Shown piece by piece: positions 26,147-34,326 of a DNA stretch of 46,017 nt. A program made the position numbers and the translations under genes. Every line of letters starts with the position of its first letter. Positions within the stretch are counted from its first letter, which is position 1. This stretch comes from Planctomycetaceae bacterium (GTDB lineage Bacteria > Planctomycetota > Phycisphaerae > Phycisphaerales > SM1A02), in contig JAIXVI010000022.1 in assembly GCA_027483065.1 (NCBI GenBank), positions 1 to 46,017 on the forward strand, written 5' to 3'. The notes beneath the pieces were generated by a model. The model did no database searches and was not told the origin of the DNA. It saw only the letters and a list, made by a program, of their open reading frames with translations.

Positions 26147-28321
26147 TCAGAACAGACGCGGATCGTCATCTTCAAACGGCTTGTTGGCAGTCGATCCCGC
26201 GGACTTCGATGAAGTTGCGGGCTTGGAAGTGCCGGAAGACTTTTCCTCGGAGCGCGCCGAAAGATCCTTCTTCGTGACGATCGCGGGTGCCGCCTTGGCC
26301 GCTTGCTTCTCCGTCGTTTTGGGCGCGGACTTTGACGACGGCGGCTTCTTGGCGGCACTCGACTTCGATTCCACTGGTTCGAACGAAATCGGCGCGATCG
26401 GCGCGGATTGTTCGATGGGCGCGATCGCGGTCGGCACCAAAATCACACCGTCGTCGTCGAAGTCGTCTTCCTCTTCACGAACGACTTTGCCATCCTCATC
26501 GAGGTGCTGATCCGCAACCGCGGTCTTCTTGCGGGCCTGTTCGAGCAGCGCGTCGTAGAGCCGCTTCGCGTCTTCATTCGTGATCGCGTTGAGCGACTTC
26601 GCGATCTCACCGATGTATCGCTCGAAGACATCGCGACGCTCGCTCTCACGGCGCATCTTCTGACGCTTGCGGAGATACGTGCCGAGTTTGCGCCCGCACT
26701 CCATAAGCGCGAGTTTCATCTCCTTGCGAATCTCGTCGTAATCCGCGATCGCTTCCTTGGACTCGCTCGTAAACGGCACCCACACGCTTGCCATGTGGAT
26801 CATCACGACGAGTGGCCCAACTGGAAGACTGCCGCGCGGCTGCTGCATCGCGTAGTTCTTCCACGGCGTTTCTTCGACGGCCTTGAAACTCGAGCAAGCG
26901 CTTTGCTGGAACAGGAGCGGAACGCGGTTTGCGAAGCGAATGACGCGCGCGGATTGATCCGCGGGCAAGTCGCCGCCGAAGGCGATCGCTGCTTCAATTT
27001 GGAAAGGACGTCCGCGATAGACCGCGGCTTCGCGCGTGGATGCCGCGTAGAACTCGGCCTTCACGCCTTTGAGAAGCCCCGCGAGCAACTGTCGAACACC
27101 AATCGGCGCGAGGCAATCGGTCGGTGGCGGTGCAAGCCGTTCATCTTCAAAGACTTTGAAAAGCTTCTCGACCTCGGGCGGCTCGATGTCCGCGGCTTTC
27201 GTCCGACTCGTGACACCGATCGCCGAGCAGAACTTCGACGCCGTCGACGATGAAACGCGGCAGAAGCGCGTCTGCAAGAAGTCGTACAGCGTGCCTTTCT
27301 CGCTCGCCTCATAGTCCTTCAACATCTGAAGAAGGATGCCGAGTTCGATGCCCTTCGGGTGCGGCTGAATCTCCTTCGTTTCAGGCGGGAGTTCCTGCAC
27401 GCCACGCGGGTAGACGATGACGCCACCCGTTTCCGAAGTTTGCGCAGGAGCTTCTTTCTTGCCTTCCTGTGCAGCAGAAGCACTCGTTCCAGGAAGAAGA
27501 TCATCGCCCTCTTCTTGGGTCGTGCGCGATGGCGGCACGAAGATGATGCGCGCATGAGGATTCGCGATCGCGGTAAGTTCGAGGAACTCATCGACCGAGC
27601 CGCGTCCCTTCTGATACTTCCCTTCGAGTTCAATCGAAACGCTCGTGCCGGTCGCGAAGACATCCGGCGACAAGAAGGTGCCTTCGGCGGAAAGCTGCTT
27701 TGTTCCCGCGGAAATCGTGCGGAAGCGCTCGGGTGGGAAGTCTTTCGTTTCTTTGTCGAGCGTCACCTCGGCGCGATTCGTCTTCGTGTTCATCGCGAGT
27801 TCGAGGTGGTGCGCCGCTTGCTTCGCATTCGGCTTCGTGTGGATCACCATCGGACGACCCGTGGTGATCAAGCCGTTCATGCCGGCGGCGGAGATACCGA
27901 TTCCCTGCTGCCCGCGCGACATCTTCAAGCGATGGAACTTCGAGCCGTACAGCAAGCGGCCGAAGATGTTCTCCACCTGCTTGCGCACGATGCCTGGTCC
28001 GTTGTCGATGATCGTGACGCGGTAGCGCGAACTCTTCGATGTCGCGGGACGCCTCGGATCGAGATCCTCGATGACGACTGCGATATCTGGAAGGATGCCG
28101 CCCTCCTCGCACGCATCGAGCGAGTTGTCGACGGCTTCCTTGACCGTCGTCAGGAGTGCCTTGCGGGGATTGTCGAAGCCGAGCAGGTGGCGGTTCTTGA
28201 CAAAGAACTCGCTCACGGAGACTTCCTTCTGCCGAGCGGACATCTCCTCGGCAGTCGCTCCCCTGCGTGGCTTGGTCGAATGAGCAGCGCGTTCCGTCAC
28301 GGCCTTCACGGCTCCCTCCAT
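26147..28321 (-). CDS. top6B: DNA topoisomerase VI subunit B (GHKL ATPase)
   Basis: ATPase subunit that drives strand passage with subunit A. With the ATG at 28321 it has 724 residues: SVSEFFVKNRHLLGFDNPRK, Bergerat N-box KEAVDNSLDACEE (about 61-73), IIDNGPGI (104-111), GQQGIGISAAG (137-147), then the H2TH and transducer parts, and a long C-terminal Lys/Ser/Ala/Pro-rich tail of about 100 residues ending DDDPRLF. A low-complexity insertion (TSASAAQEGKKEAPAQTSE) sits in the middle part. Archaeal subunits are about 530-670 residues, so the tail and insertion are extra. The start is uncertain: GTG 28456, TTG 28324 and ATG 28243 are also in frame. Confidence 0.93.
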   Translation of the reverse strand: MEGAVKAVTERAAHSTKPRRGATAEEMSARQKEVSVSEFFVKNRHLLGFDNPRKALLTTVKEAVDNSLDACEEGGILPDIAVVIEDLDPRRPATSKSSRYRVTIIDNGPGIVRKQVENIFGRLLYGSKFHRLKMSRGQQGIGISAAGMNGLITTGRPMVIHTKPNAKQAAHHLELAMNTKTNRAEVTLDKETKDFPPERFRTISAGTKQLSAEGTFLSPDVFATGTSVSIELEGKYQKGRGSVDEFLELTAIANPHARIIFVPPSRTTQEEGDDLLPGTSASAAQEGKKEAPAQTSETGGVIVYPRGVQELPPETKEIQPHPKGIELGILLQMLKDYEASEKGTLYDFLQTRFCRVSSSTASKFCSAIGVTSRTKAADIEPPEVEKLFKVFEDERLAPPPTDCLAPIGVRQLLAGLLKGVKAEFYAASTREAAVYRGRPFQIEAAIAFGGDLPADQSARVIRFANRVPLLFQQSACSSFKAVEETPWKNYAMQQPRGSLPVGPLVVMIHMASVWVPFTSESKEAIADYDEIRKEMKLALMECGRKLGTYLRKRQKMRRESERRDVFERYIGEIAKSLNAITNEDAKRLYDALLEQARKKTAVADQHLDEDGKVVREEEDDFDDDGVILVPTAIAPIEQSAPIAPISFEPVESKSSAAKKPPSSKSAPKTTEKQAAKAAPAIVTKKDLSARSEEKSSGTSKPATSSKSAGSTANKPFEDDDPRLF

Positions 28322-28522
28322 CAATGGACCAAGGCGTTCCGTCGCCTCAGCGCGGCGCAATGCCGCGGGACCGAAGTTAGCGGATTCCCGCGGCTCGCGC
28401 GGCGCACAGACGCGCTCCCGCACCAATTCTCGGGAGAGAGTCTTCGCACCGAGCACCTCACCCGCGGAGCGCTTCCGCTACACTCTTCCCCCTTCCGCTG
28501 ACCCCTTTTCGAGATACACACC

Positions 28523-28993
28523 ATGGAAACGACTCTCATCATCCTGAAGCCAGACGCCGTTCAACGCGGTCTCATGGGCCGCATCATCACCCGCTTCGAA
28601 GACAAGGGCCTCCAGATCGTGGGCGCGAAGCTCATGCAGATCTCGCCTGAGCTCGCGGCGACCCACTACAAGGATCACAACGGCAAGCCGTTCTACAACG
28701 GCCTCGTCGGATTCATGACGAGCTCTCCGGTGCTTGTCATGGCGGTCCGCGGCATCGGCGCGATCACCATCTGCCGCGGCATGATGGGCGCGACGTTCGG
28801 CTCGAAGGCTGCAGCGGGCACGATCCGCGGCGACTTCGGCGTCTCGAACTCCTTCAACCTCATCCACGGCTCCGACAGCCCTGAGGCTGCGGCGCGCGAG
28901 CTTTCGCTCTTCTTCAAGGCTGGCGAAGTACTCGACTTTGCGCGCGCTGGCGAGCGCTGGATCTACGACAGCTCGTCTGGCAAGGCAGAGTGA
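28523..28993 (+). CDS. ndk: Nucleoside diphosphate kinase
   Basis: Moves the terminal phosphate from ATP to other NDPs through a phosphohistidine. Encodes 156 residues (usual 135-155). TLIILKPDAVQRGLMGRII at the N-terminus, FEDKGLQIVGAKLM, the substrate loop ICRGMMGAT and the active-site segment NSFNLIHGSDSPEAA with His115 are all present. ATG 28523 fits. The gene is divergent from the topoisomerase VI operon and is followed by an intrinsic terminator. Confidence 0.97.
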   Translation: METTLIILKPDAVQRGLMGRIITRFEDKGLQIVGAKLMQISPELAATHYKDHNGKPFYNGLVGFMTSSPVLVMAVRGIGAITICRGMMGATFGSKAAAGTIRGDFGVSNSFNLIHGSDSPEAAARELSLFFKAGEVLDFARAGERWIYDSSSGKAE

Positions 28994-29049
28994 TCCATCC
29001 CGCTTGATCCGATCGGGTGCTCTCGCGCCTGTCGATCGACCAAACGACC

Positions 29050-29089
29050 CACCGACCGAAGGGCCACGCCTTTCGGTCGGTGTCTTTTT
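29050..29089 (+). terminator. Intrinsic terminator after ndk
   Basis: CACCGACCGAA (29050-29060) pairs with TTCGGTCGGTG (29072-29082) around a GGGCCACGCCT loop, followed by TCTTTTT. An 11-bp perfect stem with a T-tract. Confidence 0.88.
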
Positions 29090-29819
29090 GATCGCGCGAC
29101 GGAATAGAAACCTCCCATGCGGCGTCTTTCCACCTCGCGAAGCAGTCGTCCCTTCGGCGTCCTCCCCAGTTTGATCGTTTCCGCCTCCGTGAGGACGCCC
29201 ACGCTTCAACCGACGCCATTCTCAAACGTATAGTGGGAATCTGCGGCTGTTCCGCAGCTCATGACATTTGGTTCTGTTGGGTGGACATGATTCGGCTTCG
29301 CGACGACTCGCGTTGTACCCACGCCTTTCGGGTGGGTCGAGCACCATCGAGGCAGAGGCACGGCTTGGTGCGTCGGCACACAAGCCTTCGGGATGAAGTG
29401 GGTCGGAATTGCGTGCGGAATTGCGTGAGGAACTGAATCGCTTCTGAGCGCGTTTCGAAGCGATATGCCTCGATCTTGTCGGGAAAGGCGAACAAAGTGC
29501 GTCTTCGCGGCGTTTCAAGAAGTGAACTCGCGAATGCGCACGGTGGAAAGTTCCCCTTCGACGGGGAGTTGTCACTGACCGAGTTACACAAGCCCTGGGA
29601 AGGCTTGGAGAAGACGAGAGATTGAATTTCGCGAGACTTCGATCATGTATCGAGCAAGATCGCGAATTTTGAGAAGCGAAACTCGCGGAGCGTTTCGATG
29701 AATGACCGTCGGAACTCGCCCGGGAATGCAGAGATGCGCGGCCTTGCCCAGCCGTCGCGAAGGCCCAGAAACCTCCACGCGCGCCACGTCGCCTGTACGT
29801 CGCAAAGGAAGCTTCCAAC
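29090..29819. other. 730-bp region before the sigma factor gene, no gene seen
   Basis: Frames on both strands here lack recognisable motifs and overlap each other. Contents: the hairpin ACCCAC/GTGGGT (29317-29337), a tandem 12-bp repeat (29404-29427), an 8-bp inverted repeat ATCGCTTC/GAAGCGAT (29437-29464), and several short GC hairpins. It may be a long regulatory leader of the sigma factor or hold an RNA gene. Confidence 0.55.
29404..29464 (+). repeat. 12-bp tandem repeat followed by an inverted repeat
   Basis: CGGAATTGCGTG occurs twice head-to-tail (29404-29415, 29416-29427), followed by ATCGCTTC (29437-29444) and its complement GAAGCGAT (29457-29464). Confidence 0.65.
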
Positions 29820-31283
29820 ATGCCATCGCTTGTCCAAAAAGTCGCGACCAACCCCGCGGGCAATCTTGCACCACTGGATTCTGCCTCCGAGAGCCCAGAG
29901 ATCCTTGCGTTTTCGGGCGCAGCGCCAACGTCAGCGGGAGGCGATTCTCCCCTGCTGCGTACGCAACGAAGGAGCAACGCGGCGATTCGCGCTCGGACCG
30001 TCTCAAGCCAAACACTGACGACTGCACTTCAAACGGCTGGCGGTTCGCGCCGCGCCAACGGGGCGATCCGGGCCGCCGCCTCGTCGGAACTCGAGCTAGG
30101 TCGCCGCGTCAGCGAAGTTGCAAACGCGCGCCGACAGGCTGAGCTTCGCCCCCTTTCAAGCGGCGAAGAGGCGCGCCTGAACGAGATTCTGTCGGAGCCG
30201 ATGGATTACATCGATCACGCCGAATACCACGTTCAAGGCGCAGAAGAGCGCATTTACGGGTTCGACGAAATCGAGCGCCCCGACGTCACGTGGTATCGCC
30301 CGCTGATGGACGACTTCATCTCAGCGCGCAACCGGGGAACCCGCTCGCCAAAGTCGCAGTCATCGATTCTGCTCACAGGCGCTCAAGAGCGGATTCTCTT
30401 CATGAAGTACAACTTCGCGCGCTTTCAGGTCTCTGAGATCCAACAGAAAGCGGCTGGCCGAGCGCTCACCCTTGGCGAGGCTCGAACCGTTCTGCGTTGG
30501 TACGCCGTCGCGATGCAGTACCGCGAGCAACTCGCGGAGACCAATCTCGCACTGGTCTTGGCAATGGCCAAGCGCGTCCGGCTCGCAGAAGTCGACTTTG
30601 CCGATCTCATCGGCGAAGGCAACATGGCGCTGATGCGCTCCGTGGACAAGTTCGACTGCGGTCGAGGCTTCAAGTTCTCGACGTACGCATGCCGGGCGAT
30701 TTTGAAGGCTTTCAGCCGACATGGCATCAAGGTCACGACGCAACGGAAGCGTTTCGGTGCGGAGTACGACCCCATTCTGGAGAAGTCGAATCACCTCGAG
30801 ACGGTGCGCGCAACCCACGAGCGCGAGTGCGCGGACGAGGTCAAGCACATCTTGTTCTCGAACAAGGCTGATTTGACGCAGATTGAGCGCGCAGTCATCG
30901 GGTTCCGATTCGGGTTCAAGGTCGACGGATCTCCGCTTGCCGTCGAGGGCGCACCACAGAGTGCCACATATGTTCCCGCTCAGACTTCGACGGAAGGCAC
31001 CTTGGCTCGTTCGGCCGCGCCCTCGAGCGCTTCACCGGTTGGCGACGTTGTTTCGGGGACCGTGGCTAGCCCATCCGCTGGCAACCCACCGCTCACGCTT
31101 GAACAAGTTGGACAGGTCGTTGGCCTGACGAAGGAGCGCGTCCGGCAGATTCAGAACAAGGCCCTCGAGAAGATTCGGCTCGCGCTTCATACTTCGAGTC
31201 CGGACGCCGCGAGCGATATGGCTGTGGACATCGCTACCCGAGAAGGTCGCCTTCCCCAAAAGTTCGCGCAGAGCGAAAACTGA
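29820..31283 (+). CDS. Sigma-70 family RNA polymerase sigma factor with split region 4
   Basis: Promoter-recognition subunit of RNA polymerase, 487 residues. Region 2 is at about 238-302: ETNLALVLAMAKR, DFADLIGEGNMALMRSVDKF, then GRGFKFSTYACRAILKAFSR (region 2.4-like). Region 4 is interrupted: LTQIERAVIGFRFGF (352-366) is followed by a roughly 57-residue Ser/Ala/Pro-rich insertion, then LTLEQVGQVVGLTKERVRQI and KALEKIR (425-453), the helix-turn-helix. A long N-terminal part (1-235), with low-complexity Ser/Ala/Arg sequence at the front, precedes region 2. AAAGGAAG lies about 10 bases before the ATG at 29820. Target promoters are unknown. Confidence 0.88.
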   Translation: MPSLVQKVATNPAGNLAPLDSASESPEILAFSGAAPTSAGGDSPLLRTQRRSNAAIRARTVSSQTLTTALQTAGGSRRANGAIRAAASSELELGRRVSEVANARRQAELRPLSSGEEARLNEILSEPMDYIDHAEYHVQGAEERIYGFDEIERPDVTWYRPLMDDFISARNRGTRSPKSQSSILLTGAQERILFMKYNFARFQVSEIQQKAAGRALTLGEARTVLRWYAVAMQYREQLAETNLALVLAMAKRVRLAEVDFADLIGEGNMALMRSVDKFDCGRGFKFSTYACRAILKAFSRHGIKVTTQRKRFGAEYDPILEKSNHLETVRATHERECADEVKHILFSNKADLTQIERAVIGFRFGFKVDGSPLAVEGAPQSATYVPAQTSTEGTLARSAAPSSASPVGDVVSGTVASPSAGNPPLTLEQVGQVVGLTKERVRQIQNKALEKIRLALHTSSPDAASDMAVDIATREGRLPQKFAQSEN

Positions 31284-31366
31284 CCCGTCGGGCCCTGAGC
31301 AAGCCTCAGGACCTCATGACGAGTCATCGTGCCGAGTCATCCGCACGTGCTCCTTGATCTCATCGC

Positions 31367-31406
31367 ACGCCGGGCGCCTTCGCGGGTGCCCGGCGTTCTT
31401 TTTTGG
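31367..31406 (+). terminator. Intrinsic terminator after the sigma factor gene
   Basis: ACGCCGGGC (31367-31375) pairs with GCCCGGCGT (31388-31396), extended inward by GCC/GG pairs, followed by TCTTTTTTGG. Confidence 0.85.
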
Positions 31407-31443
31407 TCACAGGAGATCCCCGCTGATTGGACAACGCGCGGTC

Positions 31444-31547
31444 ACCCATCAAGGCAAACCATGACGGCAACCCATGACGGCAACTCATGAAGGCAACCCA
31501 TGAAGGCAACTCATGGCCGTAACCCATGGCCGTAACCCGTGACAGTA
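31444..31547 (+). repeat. Eight tandem 13-bp repeats upstream of the CoA-transferase gene
   Basis: Consecutive units: ACCCATCAAGGCA, AACCATGACGGCA, ACCCATGACGGCA, ACTCATGAAGGCA, ACCCATGAAGGCA, ACTCATGGCCGTA, ACCCATGGCCGTA, ACCCGTGACAGTA. From the second unit on, neighbours share the last seven bases in pairs (GACGGCA, GAAGGCA, GGCCGTA), while the third base alternates between C and T in the middle units, so part of the array looks like 26-bp double units. Thirteen is not a multiple of three, so it does not encode a repeated peptide. It ends 67 bp before the start codon. Confidence 0.85.
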
Positions 31548-31614
31548 ACTCTCCGTCGCTACACTCCGCACCCCGTCGATTCGCTCTCCCGCGCGAAACG
31601 AGAAAGAACCCGCG

Positions 31615-32340
31615 ATGACCACGACGTCCACTTCAGCTCATGCCTCTCGAACCAAGGTTTTCTCGACCCCCGCCGCTGCGCTGCAGGGCCTCGTCCGGGA
31701 CGGCATGACCGTCGCAGTTGGAGGCTTCGGGTTGTGTGGGATTCCGGAACAATTGATCATCGCGCTGCGCGACTCAGGTGCACGCCAGTTGACCGCCGTG
31801 AGCAACAACGCCGGCGTGGATGACTGGGGACTTGGACTCCTGCTCCAAACCCGTCAAATCCGCAAGATGATCTCCTCGTATGTTGGCGAGAACGCCGAGT
31901 TCGAGCGCCAGTACATGTCCGGCGAACTCGAACTGGAGTTCAACCCTCAGGGAACACTCGCTGAGCGCATGCGCGCCGGGGGTGCCGGAATCGCTGGCTT
32001 CTTCACCAAGACGGGTGTCGGAACGGTCGTGGCCGAGGGGAAGGAGACGAAGGAGTTCGACGGCGAGACATACGTCCTCGAGCGTGGACTTCGGGCGGAT
32101 CTCTCGCTTGTCAAGGCTTGGAAGGCGGACGAATCGGGCAACTTGGTCTTCCGCAAGACTGCCCGCAACTTCAATCCGGTCGTCGCCATGTGCGGCCATG
32201 CCTGCGTTGTCGAGGTTGAAGAGATCGTTCCAACCGGCTCCCTGGATCCTGATCACATCCACACGCCGGGAATCTACGTGGACCGCATCGTGCAAACGGT
32301 CCCCGTGAAGCGAATCGAGCAGCGCACAGTGCGCGCGTGA
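31615..32340 (+). CDS. scoA: 3-oxoacid CoA-transferase subunit A (no B subunit adjacent)
   Basis: Alpha subunit of succinyl-CoA:3-oxoacid / acetate CoA-transferase, which moves CoA between succinyl-CoA and acetoacetate. The 241-residue protein shows GMTVAVGGFGLCGIPEQLI, TAVSNNAGVDDWGLGLLL, GTLAERMRAGGAGIAGFFTK and ARNFNPVVAMCGHACVVEVE, the pattern of the A subunit. ATG 31615 is near the end of a 13-bp repeat array. The catalytic Glu resides in subunit B, whose gene (scoB) normally follows directly; here the next 490 bp hold no gene, so the partner must lie elsewhere if the enzyme is functional. Confidence 0.92.
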   Translation: MTTTSTSAHASRTKVFSTPAAALQGLVRDGMTVAVGGFGLCGIPEQLIIALRDSGARQLTAVSNNAGVDDWGLGLLLQTRQIRKMISSYVGENAEFERQYMSGELELEFNPQGTLAERMRAGGAGIAGFFTKTGVGTVVAEGKETKEFDGETYVLERGLRADLSLVKAWKADESGNLVFRKTARNFNPVVAMCGHACVVEVEEIVPTGSLDPDHIHTPGIYVDRIVQTVPVKRIEQRTVRA

Positions 32341-32835
32341 GAACTTTTTATTGGACACGCGCGCATCCCTTGCTCGCGGGCTCGAACCGTGATCTTCTCG
32401 CACCTTCCGTGCAGAGAATCCCGAAAACGGCCGATCTTCCCCGCGACTCTCGCGGTAGGTCGACTGCGTCACCGCCGCGCGAGTTCAAGGGTGTCGACGG
32501 TCGGCCCCTTGAGTCGAGAGCGCTGGCGCGTCCCCGAGCCCGATCGCGATACACCGCCCGAATGATCCTGCACAATGCGGGAGTTCGAACGTTGTCTGGC
32601 GGATTGGGCAACGGAGGCCGCAGGATATGGAACAATCGGACCCGCCCGCGCGCGATGTTTCGCGCACGGAACACCGAGACGTTGACTGATTGAGGACTCA
32701 CACTGGAATAACTGGCTGGCAGATTGAGCGTTGCCCATCAGCTTCGACCTCAATCTCACCCAACCCAAGGTTCCGTGTGAAACCAACTTGGCAAACCGAA
32801 CGAGAGCCTGAACGAGCTTTGAAGGAGCCCCTGTG
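32341..32835. other. 495-bp gap without gene, after scoA
   Basis: No frame on either strand shows family similarity, and scoB is absent. I see no strong terminator, repeat or tRNA. It ends in AAGGAG, the Shine-Dalgarno of the next gene. Confidence 0.5.
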
Positions 32836-34254
32836 ATGAATCTCCCGAACCTGCATCAGACCTTTGCCTTCCTTCGCGCACCGATCGCAGCCGCCGTGCT
32901 TGTTGCCGGTGCCGCGCTTTCGGCTACCCCCACCGCGGAAGCTCAATTCGGAGGCCGCGGCGGCGTCGCGCAACTCTTCGTCCCTGAATACCTCGGTCGT
33001 GACCTTCCGATCTTCGTTGACACGCTGCAACTTGAAGAATGGCAACGCCCCATTCTCGAAGCGCTGATCGATGACTACAACACGAATTTCCAAACCGCCG
33101 CAGATGGTGTTCGTCAAGCTTTCACTGGATTGAAGGATGCAGCTGCAGGTACGAGCCCCGACAAGGTGATCGAACTCGTGCAAGGCCCGATCATTCGATG
33201 GTCGACGGAGAAGGTCAAACTGCGCGACGACTTCCTCGCGAACGTGAAGTCGCAGCTCAGCGACTCGCAGGCGGAACTTTGGCCCGCGCTCGAGCGAGCA
33301 CTTCGTCGTGAGAAGAGCCTGCCGAACGGTGAGCTTTCCGGCGAAACCCTCAATCTGCTCTTTATTCTGCGCGAACTCGAGGCATCGCCTGCGGCAGCCG
33401 ATGCCGCCCGAAACGCGGTGGCGGAGTATGAAACGAACCTCGACGCTGCACTCGCCGCGCGAGAGAACTTGATGCAAGGCCTCATCTCGACGCAGCTCAA
33501 CGCGATGTCGAACCCGGACCCATCGGCCGGGGTGCAACTCGCCGAGCAGATCATGGCGAAGCGCGTCGCAGTCCGCGACGTTCAAGACGCCGCCATCAAG
33601 GCGATTTCGAGTGCGCTCGGGGAAGAGTACGGCCCGCAATTCGAACGACGTGCATTGCAGCGAGCGTTCCCGCAGGTCTACCGCCCCGACCCGATCACTC
33701 CGCTCTTTGAGGCTGCGGCCGCACTGCCGGATCTCACTGATGCACAAAAGACAAGCCTGAAGGCTCTGCGCGATCGCTTCAACGCCGACTATCCCGCGTT
33801 CCAAGCGCGCTTTGCCGACGGCTATCGCGCGACCGAGCCGCTCGAGCCGCGACGCCGTACTGAGATGGCGCAGAATCGTGGTGCGGGTACCTCGAAGTAC
33901 TCCGAGGCTCCGCAGATCGAAGCGCTGAAGAAAGAGCGCGACGAGATGTTTGCCAAGTACCGCGAAGAAATCGCTGCCATCCTCAACGAGGCGCAGCAGG
34001 AGTCGATTCCCGGCATGAGCAAGAAGGGTGTCGACAACGGAGAGTCCGCTCCCGTCGGCGCAGACCAGAACGTGCGCGGACCTGGAGCAGTGCAGGACGC
34101 CTCCACCCCGACGAAGCCCGGCCAACAACTGGCGCCTGACCTCGACGCAAAGCCGGTCTTGGAACGCGGAACACCAGCCGCTGGCCAGGGATTCAGCAGC
34201 GATTCCAAGGGAACATCGGGCTCAAGCCCGAAGGGAAGCAAGAAGAGCGGCTGA
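32836..34254 (+). CDS. Secreted protein, unknown function, C-terminal Ser/Pro/Gly-rich tail
   Basis: Encodes 472 residues with a signal peptide (APIAAAVLVAGAALSATPTAEA, cut before QFGG). The mature part is mostly helical and charged, with segments such as WQRPILEALIDDYNTNF, IRWSTEKVKLRDDFLANVKS and SLKALRDRFNADYPAFQARF, and two Spy/CpxP-like helical stretches may be present, but I do not recognise a family. The last 70 residues are a low-complexity Pro/Ser/Gly/Lys-rich tail. AAGGAG lies 8 bases before the ATG at 32836. It directly precedes the type II secretion operon, separated by 72 bp, so it may be a substrate or accessory of it; this is context only. Confidence 0.8.
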   Translation: MNLPNLHQTFAFLRAPIAAAVLVAGAALSATPTAEAQFGGRGGVAQLFVPEYLGRDLPIFVDTLQLEEWQRPILEALIDDYNTNFQTAADGVRQAFTGLKDAAAGTSPDKVIELVQGPIIRWSTEKVKLRDDFLANVKSQLSDSQAELWPALERALRREKSLPNGELSGETLNLLFILRELEASPAAADAARNAVAEYETNLDAALAARENLMQGLISTQLNAMSNPDPSAGVQLAEQIMAKRVAVRDVQDAAIKAISSALGEEYGPQFERRALQRAFPQVYRPDPITPLFEAAAALPDLTDAQKTSLKALRDRFNADYPAFQARFADGYRATEPLEPRRRTEMAQNRGAGTSKYSEAPQIEALKKERDEMFAKYREEIAAILNEAQQESIPGMSKKGVDNGESAPVGADQNVRGPGAVQDASTPTKPGQQLAPDLDAKPVLERGTPAAGQGFSSDSKGTSGSSPKGSKKSG

Positions 34255-34326
34255 GCGGCGTTCTGCTGCTTTGGCAAGAAGAGACGTCATGCAACCGGCG
34301 CGGAGCGCGACGGAGCGAGGAACACA

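Noticed and set aside
29222-29977. Minus-strand 251-residue open frame in the region before the sigma factor
   Set aside because: No Shine-Dalgarno, no recognisable domain and Ser/Arg/Ala-rich composition; overlaps the sigma factor start.
31444-31547. CRISPR array interpretation of the 13-bp repeats
   Set aside because: Units are contiguous with no spacers and far shorter than CRISPR repeats; no cas gene is present.
32370-32400. tRNA-like GGTTCGAGCC on the minus strand
   Set aside because: No matching acceptor stem or anticodon arm at the right distance, and one mismatch in the TpsiC stem.
32698-34128. Antisense 476-residue open frame opposite the secreted protein
   Set aside because: The forward frame has a signal peptide and a Shine-Dalgarno; the antisense frame has neither.
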